Part shown: one piece after another, positions 9,304 to 16,272 of the stretch
How the letters are laid out: each line of letters opens with the position of its first letter
Position numbering within the stretch: the first letter of the stretch is position 1
Origin: Bacillus sp. BP-3
Lineage (GTDB): Bacteria; Bacillota; Bacilli; Bacillales; Bacillaceae_G
Direction of reading: 5' to 3'
DNA: 64,000 nucleotides
Assembly: GCF_028401955.1 (NCBI RefSeq)
Contig: NZ_JAQOTJ010000007.1
Span: forward strand, 124,001-188,000
The notes under the pieces: model-generated
Databases searched by the model: none
What the model saw: only the letters and a program-made list of their open reading frames with translations
Told to the model about the DNA's origin: nothing
Program-made: the position numbers and the translations under genes

Positions 9304-9680
9304 TTGCGTGCCCAGCTAAACTGGACGCTGCTCACTAGTGAAAGTCCAGTCTAGGTAAGAAAACCAAGTTACCTAGTAGCTGACAGGCAATCGAGGGAGA
9401 AATTATGAGATTGAAGTCCTGCGGAAAAGTAACTTCTTACTAGAAGTGCGAGCGAATTAGCAGGCCGTAACATAAAGTGAAGCTTGCAGCTTCGTCAGAG
9501 CCCCCTAGCAATAGGAGAAAGTCGAGCCTGGAGTTAATAGGTGAAGACCATGGAAGATGTGAAGAACTTGGAAATGCAACATCGAAGAATCCCTTCGGGT
9601 AAGGAGGATGGTATGCCTCACGTACGGTTTGATGAGGGGAAGCTATCATCCGTTTCAGTTTTCTACTCTACTGCCTCTGT
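9304..9680 (+). mobile_element. Probable ORF-less group II intron remnant (class C-like)
   Basis: About 375 bp of GC-richer, strongly structured DNA without a convincing gene. It opens with GTGCCCAGC, resembling a group II 5' end, and carries GAAAGTCCAG and AGTCCTGCGG stretches typical of domain I. Near the end, CTCACGTACGGTTTGATGAG (9618-9637) resembles the 3' half of domain V and the start of domain VI, and TTCTACTCTACT resembles a 3' end. The opposite half of domain V is shortened, so it is likely inactive. Class C introns insert behind terminators, and this element sits exactly behind the nupC terminator. No reverse transcriptase is encoded. The assignment rests on motif memory, not a covariance search. 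Confidence 0.5.
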
Positions 9681-9851
9681 GCTCGCCTAGGCATGGCGAA
9701 CTGCTTTTTACCGTTTAAAAAGAAAGAGGAGTACATAGATTATTTACAATACACAAAATTGTAACAAAGTAGACGGTATATTTAGAAATTTCAAAAGGTG
9801 TATATCACTTTCTTGTCGAATAATTTATATAGAGAATTTTGATCAAATAAA

Positions 9852-9883
9852 AACCCGAATCATAAATAAACATGATTCGGGTT
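9852..9883. terminator. Terminator of yjlC-ndh (bidirectional hairpin)
   Basis: AACCCGAATCAT pairs with ATGATTCGGGTT over AAATAAAC. An A-run on the left makes it a terminator for the minus-strand ndh gene. Confidence 0.88.
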
Positions 9884-9893
9884 ATCATTCATC

Positions 9894-11072
9894 TTAATAA
9901 GCTAAGCTGAATAGACCTTTAATGTGTGATAAGTAACGAACGTTACTTGCTTCTTTCATTAGAGATGCTGGTAAGCCTTTAAGTGGAGTTGAGCTTGCTC
10001 CGATGATAGCAACCGCATCTTTACGGCCTAAACTTGCAAGTGTTCCAGAGTTTACTGGTGCAAACTCTTCGAATGCTTTTTCTTCTAGATGTGCATATAG
10101 ATTGTAGCCAATTAGTTCGCCCATTTGCCAAGCGATTTGTGCTGTTGGCGGATATGGACGGCCTTCTGGACCGAAGACAACTGCACTGTCACCTGCAACG
10201 AATACGTCTTTATGAGAAGTAGATTGAAGGTATTCGTTAACAGTTGCACGGCCGCGGTTTACTTCAAGACCTGATTCACCTACTAGAGGGTTACCTTGAA
10301 CGCCACCTGTCCAAACGAACGTATTTGCAACGATTTTTTGACCATCTTTTAAATCAATTGTATTGCCTTCAACGTTTGTTACGGGAAGGCCTGTTAAGAA
10401 TTGAACGCCACGTGCTTCTAAGCTAGTAGTTGCACGTTCAATTAAATCATCCGGTAATACTGGAAGGATTTTTGGACCTGCTTCAACAAGCAATAGTTTG
10501 ATGTCTTTCGGATTTACGCCGTGGCTTTTTGTAAGTTTTGGCATAATATCAGCAAGTTCACCAACTAGTTCAACGCCAGTTAATCCGCCGCCGCCGATTA
10601 CGATTGTTGCGTCAGCTTCATTTTTTGTTTTCGCGTATTCTTGAATGCGTTCTTCAACATGTTTGAAGATTTTGTTTGCATCGTTTGCAGATTTTAATAC
10701 CATGCTGTTTTCTTCTAATCCTGGGATGCCAAAGTAAGCTGTTTTACTTCCTAAAGCAACTACAAGAGCGTCGTAAGATAAAATATTGCCATCAGCTAAT
10801 TTTACTTCTTTTTTGTCTACCGAGAATGACTCAACTGTTGCGATTTTAAGATCGATATCTTTGCCTTTGAAAAGTTTTTCTAATGGCATAGCAATTGCCT
10901 GTTCAGCAATATTTCCTGCTGCAAGGCGGTGTAGTTCCGTAATAATTTGATGTGTTGGATATTGGTTGATAACTGTAACTTGTGCTTCTGATTTGCTGTA
11001 ATGTTTACGTACATTTAAAGCTGCAAGAAGTCCGCCATAACCAGCACCTAAGATGACAATTTGTTTTGACAT
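9894..11072 (-). CDS. ndh: Type II NADH dehydrogenase (NDH-2)
   Basis: A 392-residue FAD-dependent oxidoreductase that passes electrons from NADH to menaquinone at the membrane surface without pumping protons. The N-terminal FAD-binding motif GAGYGG is at residues 9-14, a second nucleotide-binding motif IGGGGLTGVE near 158-167, and the C-terminal FAD site includes the AGDSA block. It follows the DUF1641 gene by 44 bp, the arrangement of B. subtilis yjlC-yjlD(ndh), where the operon is repressed by Rex. A Rex-like box lies upstream of the pair. Confidence 0.93.
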   Translation of the reverse strand: MSKQIVILGAGYGGLLAALNVRKHYSKSEAQVTVINQYPTHQIITELHRLAAGNIAEQAIAMPLEKLFKGKDIDLKIATVESFSVDKKEVKLADGNILSYDALVVALGSKTAYFGIPGLEENSMVLKSANDANKIFKHVEERIQEYAKTKNEADATIVIGGGGLTGVELVGELADIMPKLTKSHGVNPKDIKLLLVEAGPKILPVLPDDLIERATTSLEARGVQFLTGLPVTNVEGNTIDLKDGQKIVANTFVWTGGVQGNPLVGESGLEVNRGRATVNEYLQSTSHKDVFVAGDSAVVFGPEGRPYPPTAQIAWQMGELIGYNLYAHLEEKAFEEFAPVNSGTLASLGRKDAVAIIGASSTPLKGLPASLMKEASNVRYLSHIKGLFSLAY

Positions 11073-11116
11073 AGTATGATATCCCCCGTCTTTACTAATT
11101 GTTGTGTAAGAAAGAA

Positions 11117-11557
11117 TTATTTATGATTGCGTTCTGCAGTAATTTGAAGATAAGCGTTTACAAAACGAAACATTTTTTGTGCTTGCGGATCTTTTAGCAT
11201 TTTTAAAAGGCCAAAAAGACCGATAACTTCGTTGCTTTCTTCAGCGCGATCTTTCGCTTCGATAGCAGTTGCAGCAATGGTTTTCACTGTATCTTTTACA
11301 GGTTCTGCAAGTTCTTGGATTGCGCCAACAGTATCATTTTTTAATACTTCATCAGTAGCGACTGCTTGAGCGAAATCATAAGACTTTGTTAAAATGTTAA
11401 CGAGCTCAGTTAATTTTGGAAGTTGATCTACTAATGTAGTTAAAGACTCTTGAATTTCAGGCTTTAATAGCTGATCAAGTACATCAAGCTGTCCTAGGTT
11501 AGCAGAAGTTTGTAATGATTCTTGTTCAGGCTTTGTTTGAGTGATTGTTTCTGGCAT
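11117..11557 (-). CDS. yjlC: DUF1641 protein, YjlC-like
   Basis: A 146-residue, mostly helical soluble protein with the DUF1641 core in its C-terminal part (GLFGLLKMLKDPQAQKMFRF). The start at 11557 follows AAAGGAG; the frame continues upstream without a second ribosome-binding site. It is the first gene of the ndh operon, as in B. subtilis, and presumably assists or regulates NADH oxidation, but its biochemical role is not established as far as I know. Confidence 0.88.
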   Translation of the reverse strand: MPETITQTKPEQESLQTSANLGQLDVLDQLLKPEIQESLTTLVDQLPKLTELVNILTKSYDFAQAVATDEVLKNDTVGAIQELAEPVKDTVKTIAATAIEAKDRAEESNEVIGLFGLLKMLKDPQAQKMFRFVNAYLQITAERNHK

Positions 11558-11663
11558 CTCCAATTCTCCTTTACGATAGCAATACTTCTTAAATTTTGGG
11601 GGAATGAAAGAAGATCCCCCATTACAGATAAGATTTCTTCGTCCGTAACAACTCGAGGAAATT

Positions 11664-11681
11664 TGTAAAATTTTACACAAA
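11664..11681. promoter_or_regulatory. Rex-like operator of yjlC-ndh
   Basis: TTGTAAAATTTTACACAA agrees with the Rex consensus TTGTGAANNNNTTCACAA at 12 of 14 fixed positions and is 107 bp upstream of yjlC. Rex control of yjlC-ndh by the NADH/NAD ratio is known in B. subtilis. Confidence 0.6.
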
Positions 11682-11934
11682 GATTTAGAGCAAGATGCTC
11701 TTAAAGTTACTATTGCCCGTGAATATGTCTTTTCAAATCGTTGCAACATTCGAATGAACTATAAGTAATCACCGAATCCGAAATAGTAAATTTTAAAAGG
11801 CTAGTTGCTTCCTCTAGCTTATGGACTTGTCCAGTAAAAGACTTTGTCTACGAACTGAGTATATTATATACTACAATACACCTATGTTAACATAAAAATG
11901 ATTATTAAGCATTCGATTTTAATGACTATAATCT

Positions 11935-12027
11935 ACGAACTTACAGGGCGTTATACCTGTTGTTTTATTCCAAGTTTACAATGTAAGAATCATAAATCGA
12001 CGAAAGTGGTTGATTTATGATTTTTTT
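11935..12027 (+). ncRNA. Possible small RNA with orphan terminator
   Basis: TATAAT at 11927-11932 is followed by two small potential hairpins (ACAGG...CCTGT and TTACA...TGTAA) and a strong terminator (AATCATAAATCGAC with GTTGATTTATGATT, then seven T). No gene on this strand would use the terminator. The -35 region is poor, so this is tentative. Confidence 0.28.
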
Positions 12028-12049
12028 GTACATTTTTTCCTTTAAAAAT

Positions 12050-12222
12050 GTATCTTCTTTCGGATTAAAACTTGTATACAGTGCTACATTAGTAAGTGTT
12101 TTATCAACGATTATCGCTGGGGTTATGTTATAAAGTGAAACTTTAATCAGTGGGGGTCTTACTGTCCACGAATAGCGGGCTAAAATAAGAAAAGCAACGA
12201 GCATCGGGCTCATCGCTTTTTT
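12050..12222 (+). pseudogene. Duplicated 3' end of nupC with repeat and terminator
   Basis: From GTATCTTCTTTCGG onward this segment follows nupC 9128-9299 closely: the last 27 codons and stop, the family 1 repeat (12137-12186) and the terminator (12193-12222), with scattered substitutions. No upstream part of nupC is present. The terminator now also faces the 3' end of the ferritin gene. It is a partial duplication about 2.9 kb from its parent. Confidence 0.88.
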
Positions 12223-12224
12223 GT

Positions 12225-12731
12225 TTACTCAGCAGGCGGAGTAAATGTGCGTTTTTCTAATTCTGCATCTAACATAAACAATGCGTTTGAATCACTTGTA
12301 ATACGTTTTAATTTTTGAATGATACTATCGAAAGACGCCTCTTCTTCTACTTGCTCATCAACGAACCATTTTAAGAAGGTGATGGTAGCATGTTCGCGTT
12401 CATCCCATGCAATATCAGATAAGTTATAAATACGTTTTGTAACCTCACGTTCATGCTCAAGGGCAATTTCAAAAGCAGATAAAATCGATTCGTATTCGTT
12501 ATTTGGATGCTCAAATCCAGTGATGATTGCACGCTCACCGCGATCGTTAATGTAATTGTACAGCTTCATAGCATGGAAACGCTCTTCCTCTGCTTGTACA
12601 AGAAAGAAGTTTGCAAATCCATCATAGCTTTCTGATGTACAGTATGCTGCCATTGCCATATACACATGGGCCGAGTAAAATTCAAAGTTCATTTGATCAT
12701 TTAATGCGTCGCGTAATTTTGGAGATAACAT
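12225..12731 (-). CDS. ftnA: Non-haem ferritin
   Basis: A 168-residue ferritin that oxidises and stores iron in a 24-subunit shell. The ferroxidase residues are all in place: E17, E50, H53, E94, Q127 and E130, with E49 beside them. Length is normal. The ATG follows AAAGGGG. A Fur-like box lies 45 bp upstream. The gene sits beside other stress genes (Dps at 14056). Confidence 0.94.
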   Translation of the reverse strand: MLSPKLRDALNDQMNFEFYSAHVYMAMAAYCTSESYDGFANFFLVQAEEERFHAMKLYNYINDRGERAIITGFEHPNNEYESILSAFEIALEHEREVTKRIYNLSDIAWDEREHATITFLKWFVDEQVEEEASFDSIIQKLKRITSDSNALFMLDAELEKRTFTPPAE

Positions 12732-12775
12732 AAAAAGACCCCTTTCATATTAGTACAATGTAATCATAGCATAAT

Positions 12776-12790
12776 TGAAAATAATTCTCA
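12776..12790. promoter_or_regulatory. Fur-like box upstream of ferritin
   Basis: TGAAAATAATTCTCA matches the Bacillus 7-1-7 Fur box TGATAATNATTATCA at 12 of 14 positions. It lies between the ferritin start and the mazG-like stop. Confidence 0.45.
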
Positions 12791-12794
12791 CTTA

Positions 12795-13109
12795 TTATTC
12801 AAATCGTTTGGAAAGTTTTTTTACATGTGCTTCCATAATATCTTGCAAGTCTAGGTCATATTTTTGTGCTAAAATAATAAGGTTTCCTAGTACATCTCCA
12901 AGTTCCTCTTTTAATTCTATTATTAGTTCTTCTTCGTTCTTCGCCGTTTCATCTGGGCGATCACGACCGATTTCGATAGCGCGTATAACGCGAGAAACTT
13001 CGCCAACTTCTTCTGCTAAAAAATTAACGCGAATAAAAGAATTATATTGGGCCCATCCGCGTTCATGATAAAATTGTTCCACCCAATTTTGAAATTCATT
13101 CGTATTCAT
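12795..13109 (-). CDS. MazG-like nucleotide pyrophosphohydrolase
   Basis: A 104-residue all-alpha NTP pyrophosphatase domain. The magnesium-binding motif is EEVGE at residues 33-37 with EELGD at 68-72. Such proteins hydrolyse non-canonical or excess NTPs to NMP and pyrophosphate. The size fits single-domain MazG/dUTPase-like enzymes rather than the two-domain MazG. It is transcribed towards ferritin with a 63-bp gap. Confidence 0.88.
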   Translation of the reverse strand: MNTNEFQNWVEQFYHERGWAQYNSFIRVNFLAEEVGEVSRVIRAIEIGRDRPDETAKNEEELIIELKEELGDVLGNLIILAQKYDLDLQDIMEAHVKKLSKRFE

Positions 13110-13181
13110 CCTTTCCCCATCCTCTCAATATGTAGTATGATTACATTGTAGCATAACAATATATGGTTTTGGGGTGGCAGA

Positions 13182-13760
13182 ATGAAACGGGTTTGTGTGT
13201 TTGCAGGATCAAATGTTGGGGAACGTCCAGAGTTTCAAAATGAAGCTCGTCAGCTTGGGGAAATATTAGTTCAAAATAATATAGAGCTTGTATATGGCGG
13301 TTCTTGCGTTGGATTAATGGGAGAAGTTGCAAATCAAGTATTAGAGCTAGGCGGCCGTGTAACAGGCGTCATGCCGCGGGGATTATTTAGAGGAGAAATT
13401 GTTCATCACGGTTTAACAGAATTAATTGAAGTAGAAACAATGCATGAAAGAAAAGCGAAAATGAGTGAACTTGCTGATGCATTTATTGCATTGCCAGGCG
13501 GATATGGAACATTTGAAGAGCTGTTCGAAGTTGTATGTTGGTCGCAAATCGGGATTCATGAAAAGCCTGTTGGATTGCTCAACATTGCAGAATTCTATAC
13601 ACCATTATTACAAATGGTGGACCGTGCAGCAGAAGAAGGATTTATGAATCCATCAAATAAAGAATTACTTGTCTCTGCACAAACGGCTAATGAATTATTT
13701 GTGCAAATGAAGAATTATAAACGACCAGTTATGGGGAACAAGTGGAAGCAATTAACATGA
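13182..13760 (+). CDS. LOG family protein (YvdD-like phosphoribohydrolase)
   Basis: A 192-residue Rossmann-fold protein. The family signature PGGYGTFEE is at residues 105-113, preceded by MHERK (88-92). LOG proteins cleave cytokinin riboside 5'-monophosphates, or more generally purine nucleotides, to base and ribose 5-phosphate; older annotations as lysine decarboxylase are wrong. The start is the ATG after TTGGGGTGG. Divergent from mazG and followed by its own terminator. Confidence 0.92.
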   Translation: MKRVCVFAGSNVGERPEFQNEARQLGEILVQNNIELVYGGSCVGLMGEVANQVLELGGRVTGVMPRGLFRGEIVHHGLTELIEVETMHERKAKMSELADAFIALPGGYGTFEELFEVVCWSQIGIHEKPVGLLNIAEFYTPLLQMVDRAAEEGFMNPSNKELLVSAQTANELFVQMKNYKRPVMGNKWKQLT

Positions 13761-13762
13761 TA

Positions 13763-13795
13763 AAAACCGAGTGGGGGGTCCCGCTCGGTTTTTTT
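13763..13795 (+). terminator. Terminator of the LOG gene
   Basis: AAACCGAG pairs with CTCGGTTT around a GC-rich loop, followed by T-run. Confidence 0.88.
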
Positions 13796-13916
13796 GTATG
13801 TGTTGTGCATCGAATATTGTTGGAGGGTCTTAAAGTTGTGTCGAATCGCTGATATACTGTGAAAATTGTCGATAAATGGTGCATGTACGTCGATATATCA
13901 GAGATTTTTCTAATGA

Positions 13917-14054
13917 TCTAGCTCTAGCAGCTAGATCAGTCGGTCGTTTCGCACCTTCCTCCGAGGCAAAAAGCGTCTCTATGTCCAGGAGCGTGGGCGC
14001 CCTCCTGTTCTGAGCGAGTGGCTTCTGCTTTTCTAATTGTCCAGCTCCGCTTTT
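13917..14054 (+). repeat. Dispersed repeat, family 2, copy 1
   Basis: A GC-rich 138-bp unit with CTAGATCAGTCGGTCG, CCTCCGAGGCAAAAAGCG and CCTCCTGTTCTGAGCGAG in order. A copy in the opposite orientation is at 41808-41925; related partial units are at 53500-53615 and 55200-55372. It abuts the dps stop. Confidence 0.75.
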
Positions 14055-14055
14055 C

Positions 14056-14496
14056 TTATTGATTCAAGAATGCGCGTAACATCCATGCGTGTTTTTCAAG
14101 TTCTGTGTAGATGCCAAGTAGTAGGTCAGATGTCATTTCGTCGTCTGTGTCTTGGGCGATCTCCATGCCTTTTTTCAATTCCCCTAGCATCATTTCGTAG
14201 TCTTTCATAATTGTTTCGACCATCCCTTCTGCAGTTTCTCCGTAAGCTGCTTCTTGAATAGAAGATAATGTTAAATATTCTTTCATTGTTGCTACTGGTT
14301 TGCCACCAACTGCTAAAATACGTTCTGCAATTTCATCGATGTGCGTAGCTGCTTCTGTATAAAATTGTTCGAATTTCTCATGAAGTGTAAAGAATTGAGG
14401 TCCTGTAACGTACCAGTGGAAATTGTGTAATTTTGTGAATAAAACGTTCCAGTTTGCTACTTGTTTGTTTAATGTTTCAATTACTCGTGTGTTCAT
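14056..14496 (-). CDS. dps: Dps/MrgA-type miniferritin
   Basis: A 146-residue DNA-protection protein that oxidises ferrous iron with peroxide and stores it in a 12-subunit shell. The intersubunit ferroxidase residues H27, H39, D54 and E58 match those of Listeria Dps with a constant offset, and [11 protein letters not shown] is typical. A perfect PerR box lies 45 bp upstream, as for B. subtilis mrgA. Confidence 0.94.
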   Translation of the reverse strand: MNTRVIETLNKQVANWNVLFTKLHNFHWYVTGPQFFTLHEKFEQFYTEAATHIDEIAERILAVGGKPVATMKEYLTLSSIQEAAYGETAEGMVETIMKDYEMMLGELKKGMEIAQDTDDEMTSDLLLGIYTELEKHAWMLRAFLNQ

Positions 14497-14540
14497 GTGA
14501 TCAATCCCCTTTAAATTTTTATTTTATACTATTTGTTAAT

Positions 14541-14555
14541 TTATAATTATTATAA
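14541..14555. promoter_or_regulatory. Perfect PerR box
   Basis: TTATAATTATTATAA is the exact 7-1-7 PerR consensus, located 45 bp upstream of dps. It predicts peroxide-inducible transcription. Confidence 0.82.
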
Positions 14556-14686
14556 TCTAATAACAGGTATAAAATCAATCCTTTTTGCATATATAATTTT
14601 AAACATTTTGTGACCCACATGGATGTTTAAAATAAGAGCTAATGTGACATACAAGTAACAGAGAGTAAAGAGAAAGGAGAATGAAA

Positions 14687-15121
14687 ATGCAGCTCCCATT
14701 TGAAAGGATCTATCAACAAGCTGGGAACTGGTATGTACTTGATGACGATTTTCCGTGGGATATACACCAAGTGAAGAGCGATGTTTTCTCATTAATTGAA
14801 CGACGTGAGGTGCCTGTTATTTTCTGTGATACGTGTGAAACGAATGATGTGTTAATACGATTAGGAGAAGAGGAAGAAGAGTTTTTATTTCCTTTAAGCG
14901 GGTTTTATCATAAAGAAAAGCGACTTATTTTTGTTTGTATGTGGGAGAAGTATGAGAGCGTATTAGAAACATTGTTGCATGAGTTTCGGCACGATATGCA
15001 GCATGAACGTAAGTTATTGTACGTTGGAGATGAAATGTATGAAAAGCGTTGGATTGAAAAAGATGCAAGAGTGTTTGCGAAGAGAAAGCTGAGAGAATAT
15101 AGGAGAAGATATATGAACTAA
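14687..15121 (+). CDS. DUF3920-like protein with zinc-protease-like HEFRH motif
   Basis: A 144-residue soluble protein. Residues 98-102 read HEFRH, an HExxH zinc-protease-type motif in a helix (LETLLHEFRHDMQHE). About 22 residues on, IEKDARVFAKRKL resembles the acidic third-ligand helix of IrrE/ImmA- or SprT-like zincins. A CDTC pair (47-50) could bind metal too. I recall the family as DUF3920. The start at 14687 has AAAGGAG at proper spacing; ATG 14681 is too close to it. Divergent from dps, sharing the PerR-box region. Peptidase activity is inference. Confidence 0.75.
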   Translation: MQLPFERIYQQAGNWYVLDDDFPWDIHQVKSDVFSLIERREVPVIFCDTCETNDVLIRLGEEEEEFLFPLSGFYHKEKRLIFVCMWEKYESVLETLLHEFRHDMQHERKLLYVGDEMYEKRWIEKDARVFAKRKLREYRRRYMN

Positions 15122-15149
15122 AATATATTTTTGCTATATTTTAGTTCAT
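15113..15149. repeat. 15-bp perfect hairpin over the stop of the DUF3920 gene
   Basis: ATGAACTAAAATATA (15113-15127) and its exact reverse complement (15135-15149) enclose seven bases. The left arm includes the stop codon. No strong T-run follows, so it may be a weak terminator or a 3' stabilising stem. Confidence 0.75.
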
Positions 15150-15286
15150 AACTTATTAAAATAAAGTAATTGACAATTATTAAGTTTAGTTCTAAACTGT
15201 AGTTACGATGCTAAGCAAGACGAATCAACATTTAAAAATAATGAGATTTGTCTGCAGCACAATTTAATACATTCATACAAATCAGA

Positions 15287-15391
15287 TAGGGGAATATACA
15301 GAAGTAGTTCCTCTTGCAAGTAAAGCTCATTCGCGAGAAGCAGAAGCAACTGTTGGAATAATTAAGTACAGTTCAAAAAATTTTAAATAAA
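15287..15391 (+). pseudogene. Possible remnant of a MarR-type regulator 3' end
   Basis: One frame reads EYTEVVPLASKAHSREAEA, resembling the C-terminal helix of MarR proteins (often KGxxxYxEVxPLA). After a shift, another frame reads LSTVQKILNK, also MarR-like. No intact gene is present. It lies directly before an MhqR-type operator, which suits loss of a local MarR/MhqR-like regulator. Identification is weak. Confidence 0.3.
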
Positions 15392-15409
15392 TATCTCGAA
15401 TTCGAGATA
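15392..15409. promoter_or_regulatory. MhqR-type operator
   Basis: TATCTCGAATTCGAGATA is a perfect 18-bp palindrome and agrees with the operator I recall for B. subtilis MhqR (tATCTcgaAtTCgAGATa), a MarR repressor released by quinones. It lies 16 bp before the pirin start. Confidence 0.7.
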
Positions 15410-15425
15410 ATATGAGGTGAATACT

Positions 15426-16124
15426 ATGTTTAATAAAGTTGATCATAAACAAATGGGAAGAGCAAATCACGTTTGGTTAAATACACATTTTCATTTTTCA
15501 TTTGCAGATTACTATAATCCAAGTAATATGAGATTCGGTGCACTTCGCGTTATTAATGATGATTTAGTAGCAGCGCAAACCGGATTTGAGATGCATCCGC
15601 ACCGTGATATGGAGATTATTTCTTACGTAGTGGGCGGAGCATTAACACACCAAGATAGTATGGGGAACCGAGGAACAATTGAGCGTGGACATGTGCAATA
15701 TATGAGTGCTGGAACAGGTGTCTTCCATAGTGAGCACAACTTAGGCGATGAAACATTGCGCCTTTTGCAAATTTGGATTTTACCAGACCGTGCTGGTCAT
15801 ACACCAAATTACGGTGAATTTAAATTTGATTGGAATAAACGTGAGAATACATGGTTCCACATGGTTTCGCCAATTGATGGCGGTGCACCGATTGAAATTC
15901 ATCAAGATGCAAACTTGTACTCTCTTGCTTTAGAAAAAGGAAAAGAGATTACATTCTCAGTTGGTGAAGGACGCCAAGCTTATTTGGTTCAAATTGAAGG
16001 AAGTGGTGTTGTGAATGGTGAAACGCTAGTAATGAGAGATGCAGCAGAAGCAATTGAAGAAGATATTCGCATTCAAGCAGTGGAAACAGCTCATTATTTA
16101 GTAATTGAGATGAAGAAACAATAA
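15426..16124 (+). CDS. Pirin family protein
   Basis: A 232-residue bicupin. Metal ligands are H57, H59, H101 and E103, the same spacing as in human pirin. Family members include quercetin 2,3-dioxygenases and redox-sensing proteins. The ATG follows TGAGGTG; a GTG nine bases earlier is part of that site. The MhqR-type palindrome just upstream suggests induction by quinones or other electrophiles, which fits a dioxygenase role on aromatic compounds. Confidence 0.92.
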   Translation: MFNKVDHKQMGRANHVWLNTHFHFSFADYYNPSNMRFGALRVINDDLVAAQTGFEMHPHRDMEIISYVVGGALTHQDSMGNRGTIERGHVQYMSAGTGVFHSEHNLGDETLRLLQIWILPDRAGHTPNYGEFKFDWNKRENTWFHMVSPIDGGAPIEIHQDANLYSLALEKGKEITFSVGEGRQAYLVQIEGSGVVNGETLVMRDAAEAIEEDIRIQAVETAHYLVIEMKKQ

Positions 16125-16137
16125 GTATCTTCCAAGG

Positions 16138-16171
16138 GTAGCGTCTAAATAGGACGCTACTATTTTTTTTG
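16138..16171 (+). terminator. Terminator of pirin gene
   Basis: GTAGCGTC pairs with GACGCTAC over TAAATAG, followed by T-run. Confidence 0.9.
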
Positions 16172-16272
16172 AATATTATGTCGAAATTTTCTAAAAAATT
16201 AAATAAAGGATATTGCTAATTATCCTAGAACTGTATAAAAGTGTAAAAAATAGGGATGGGGAGTGTTGTTTT

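Larger units (their letters stand above)
11558..12224. other. Intergenic region between yjlC and ferritin
   Basis: This 667-bp gap holds the Rex-like box (11664-11681), a small-RNA-like stretch ending in a plus-strand terminator (about 11935-12027), and a duplicated nupC 3' end with repeat and terminator (12050-12222). No protein-coding gene is convincing in it. Confidence 0.7.

Noticed and set aside
9440-9649. A minus-strand open frame of 69 codons across the intron-like block
   Set aside because: No ribosome-binding site, odd composition, and it follows the structured RNA-like DNA.
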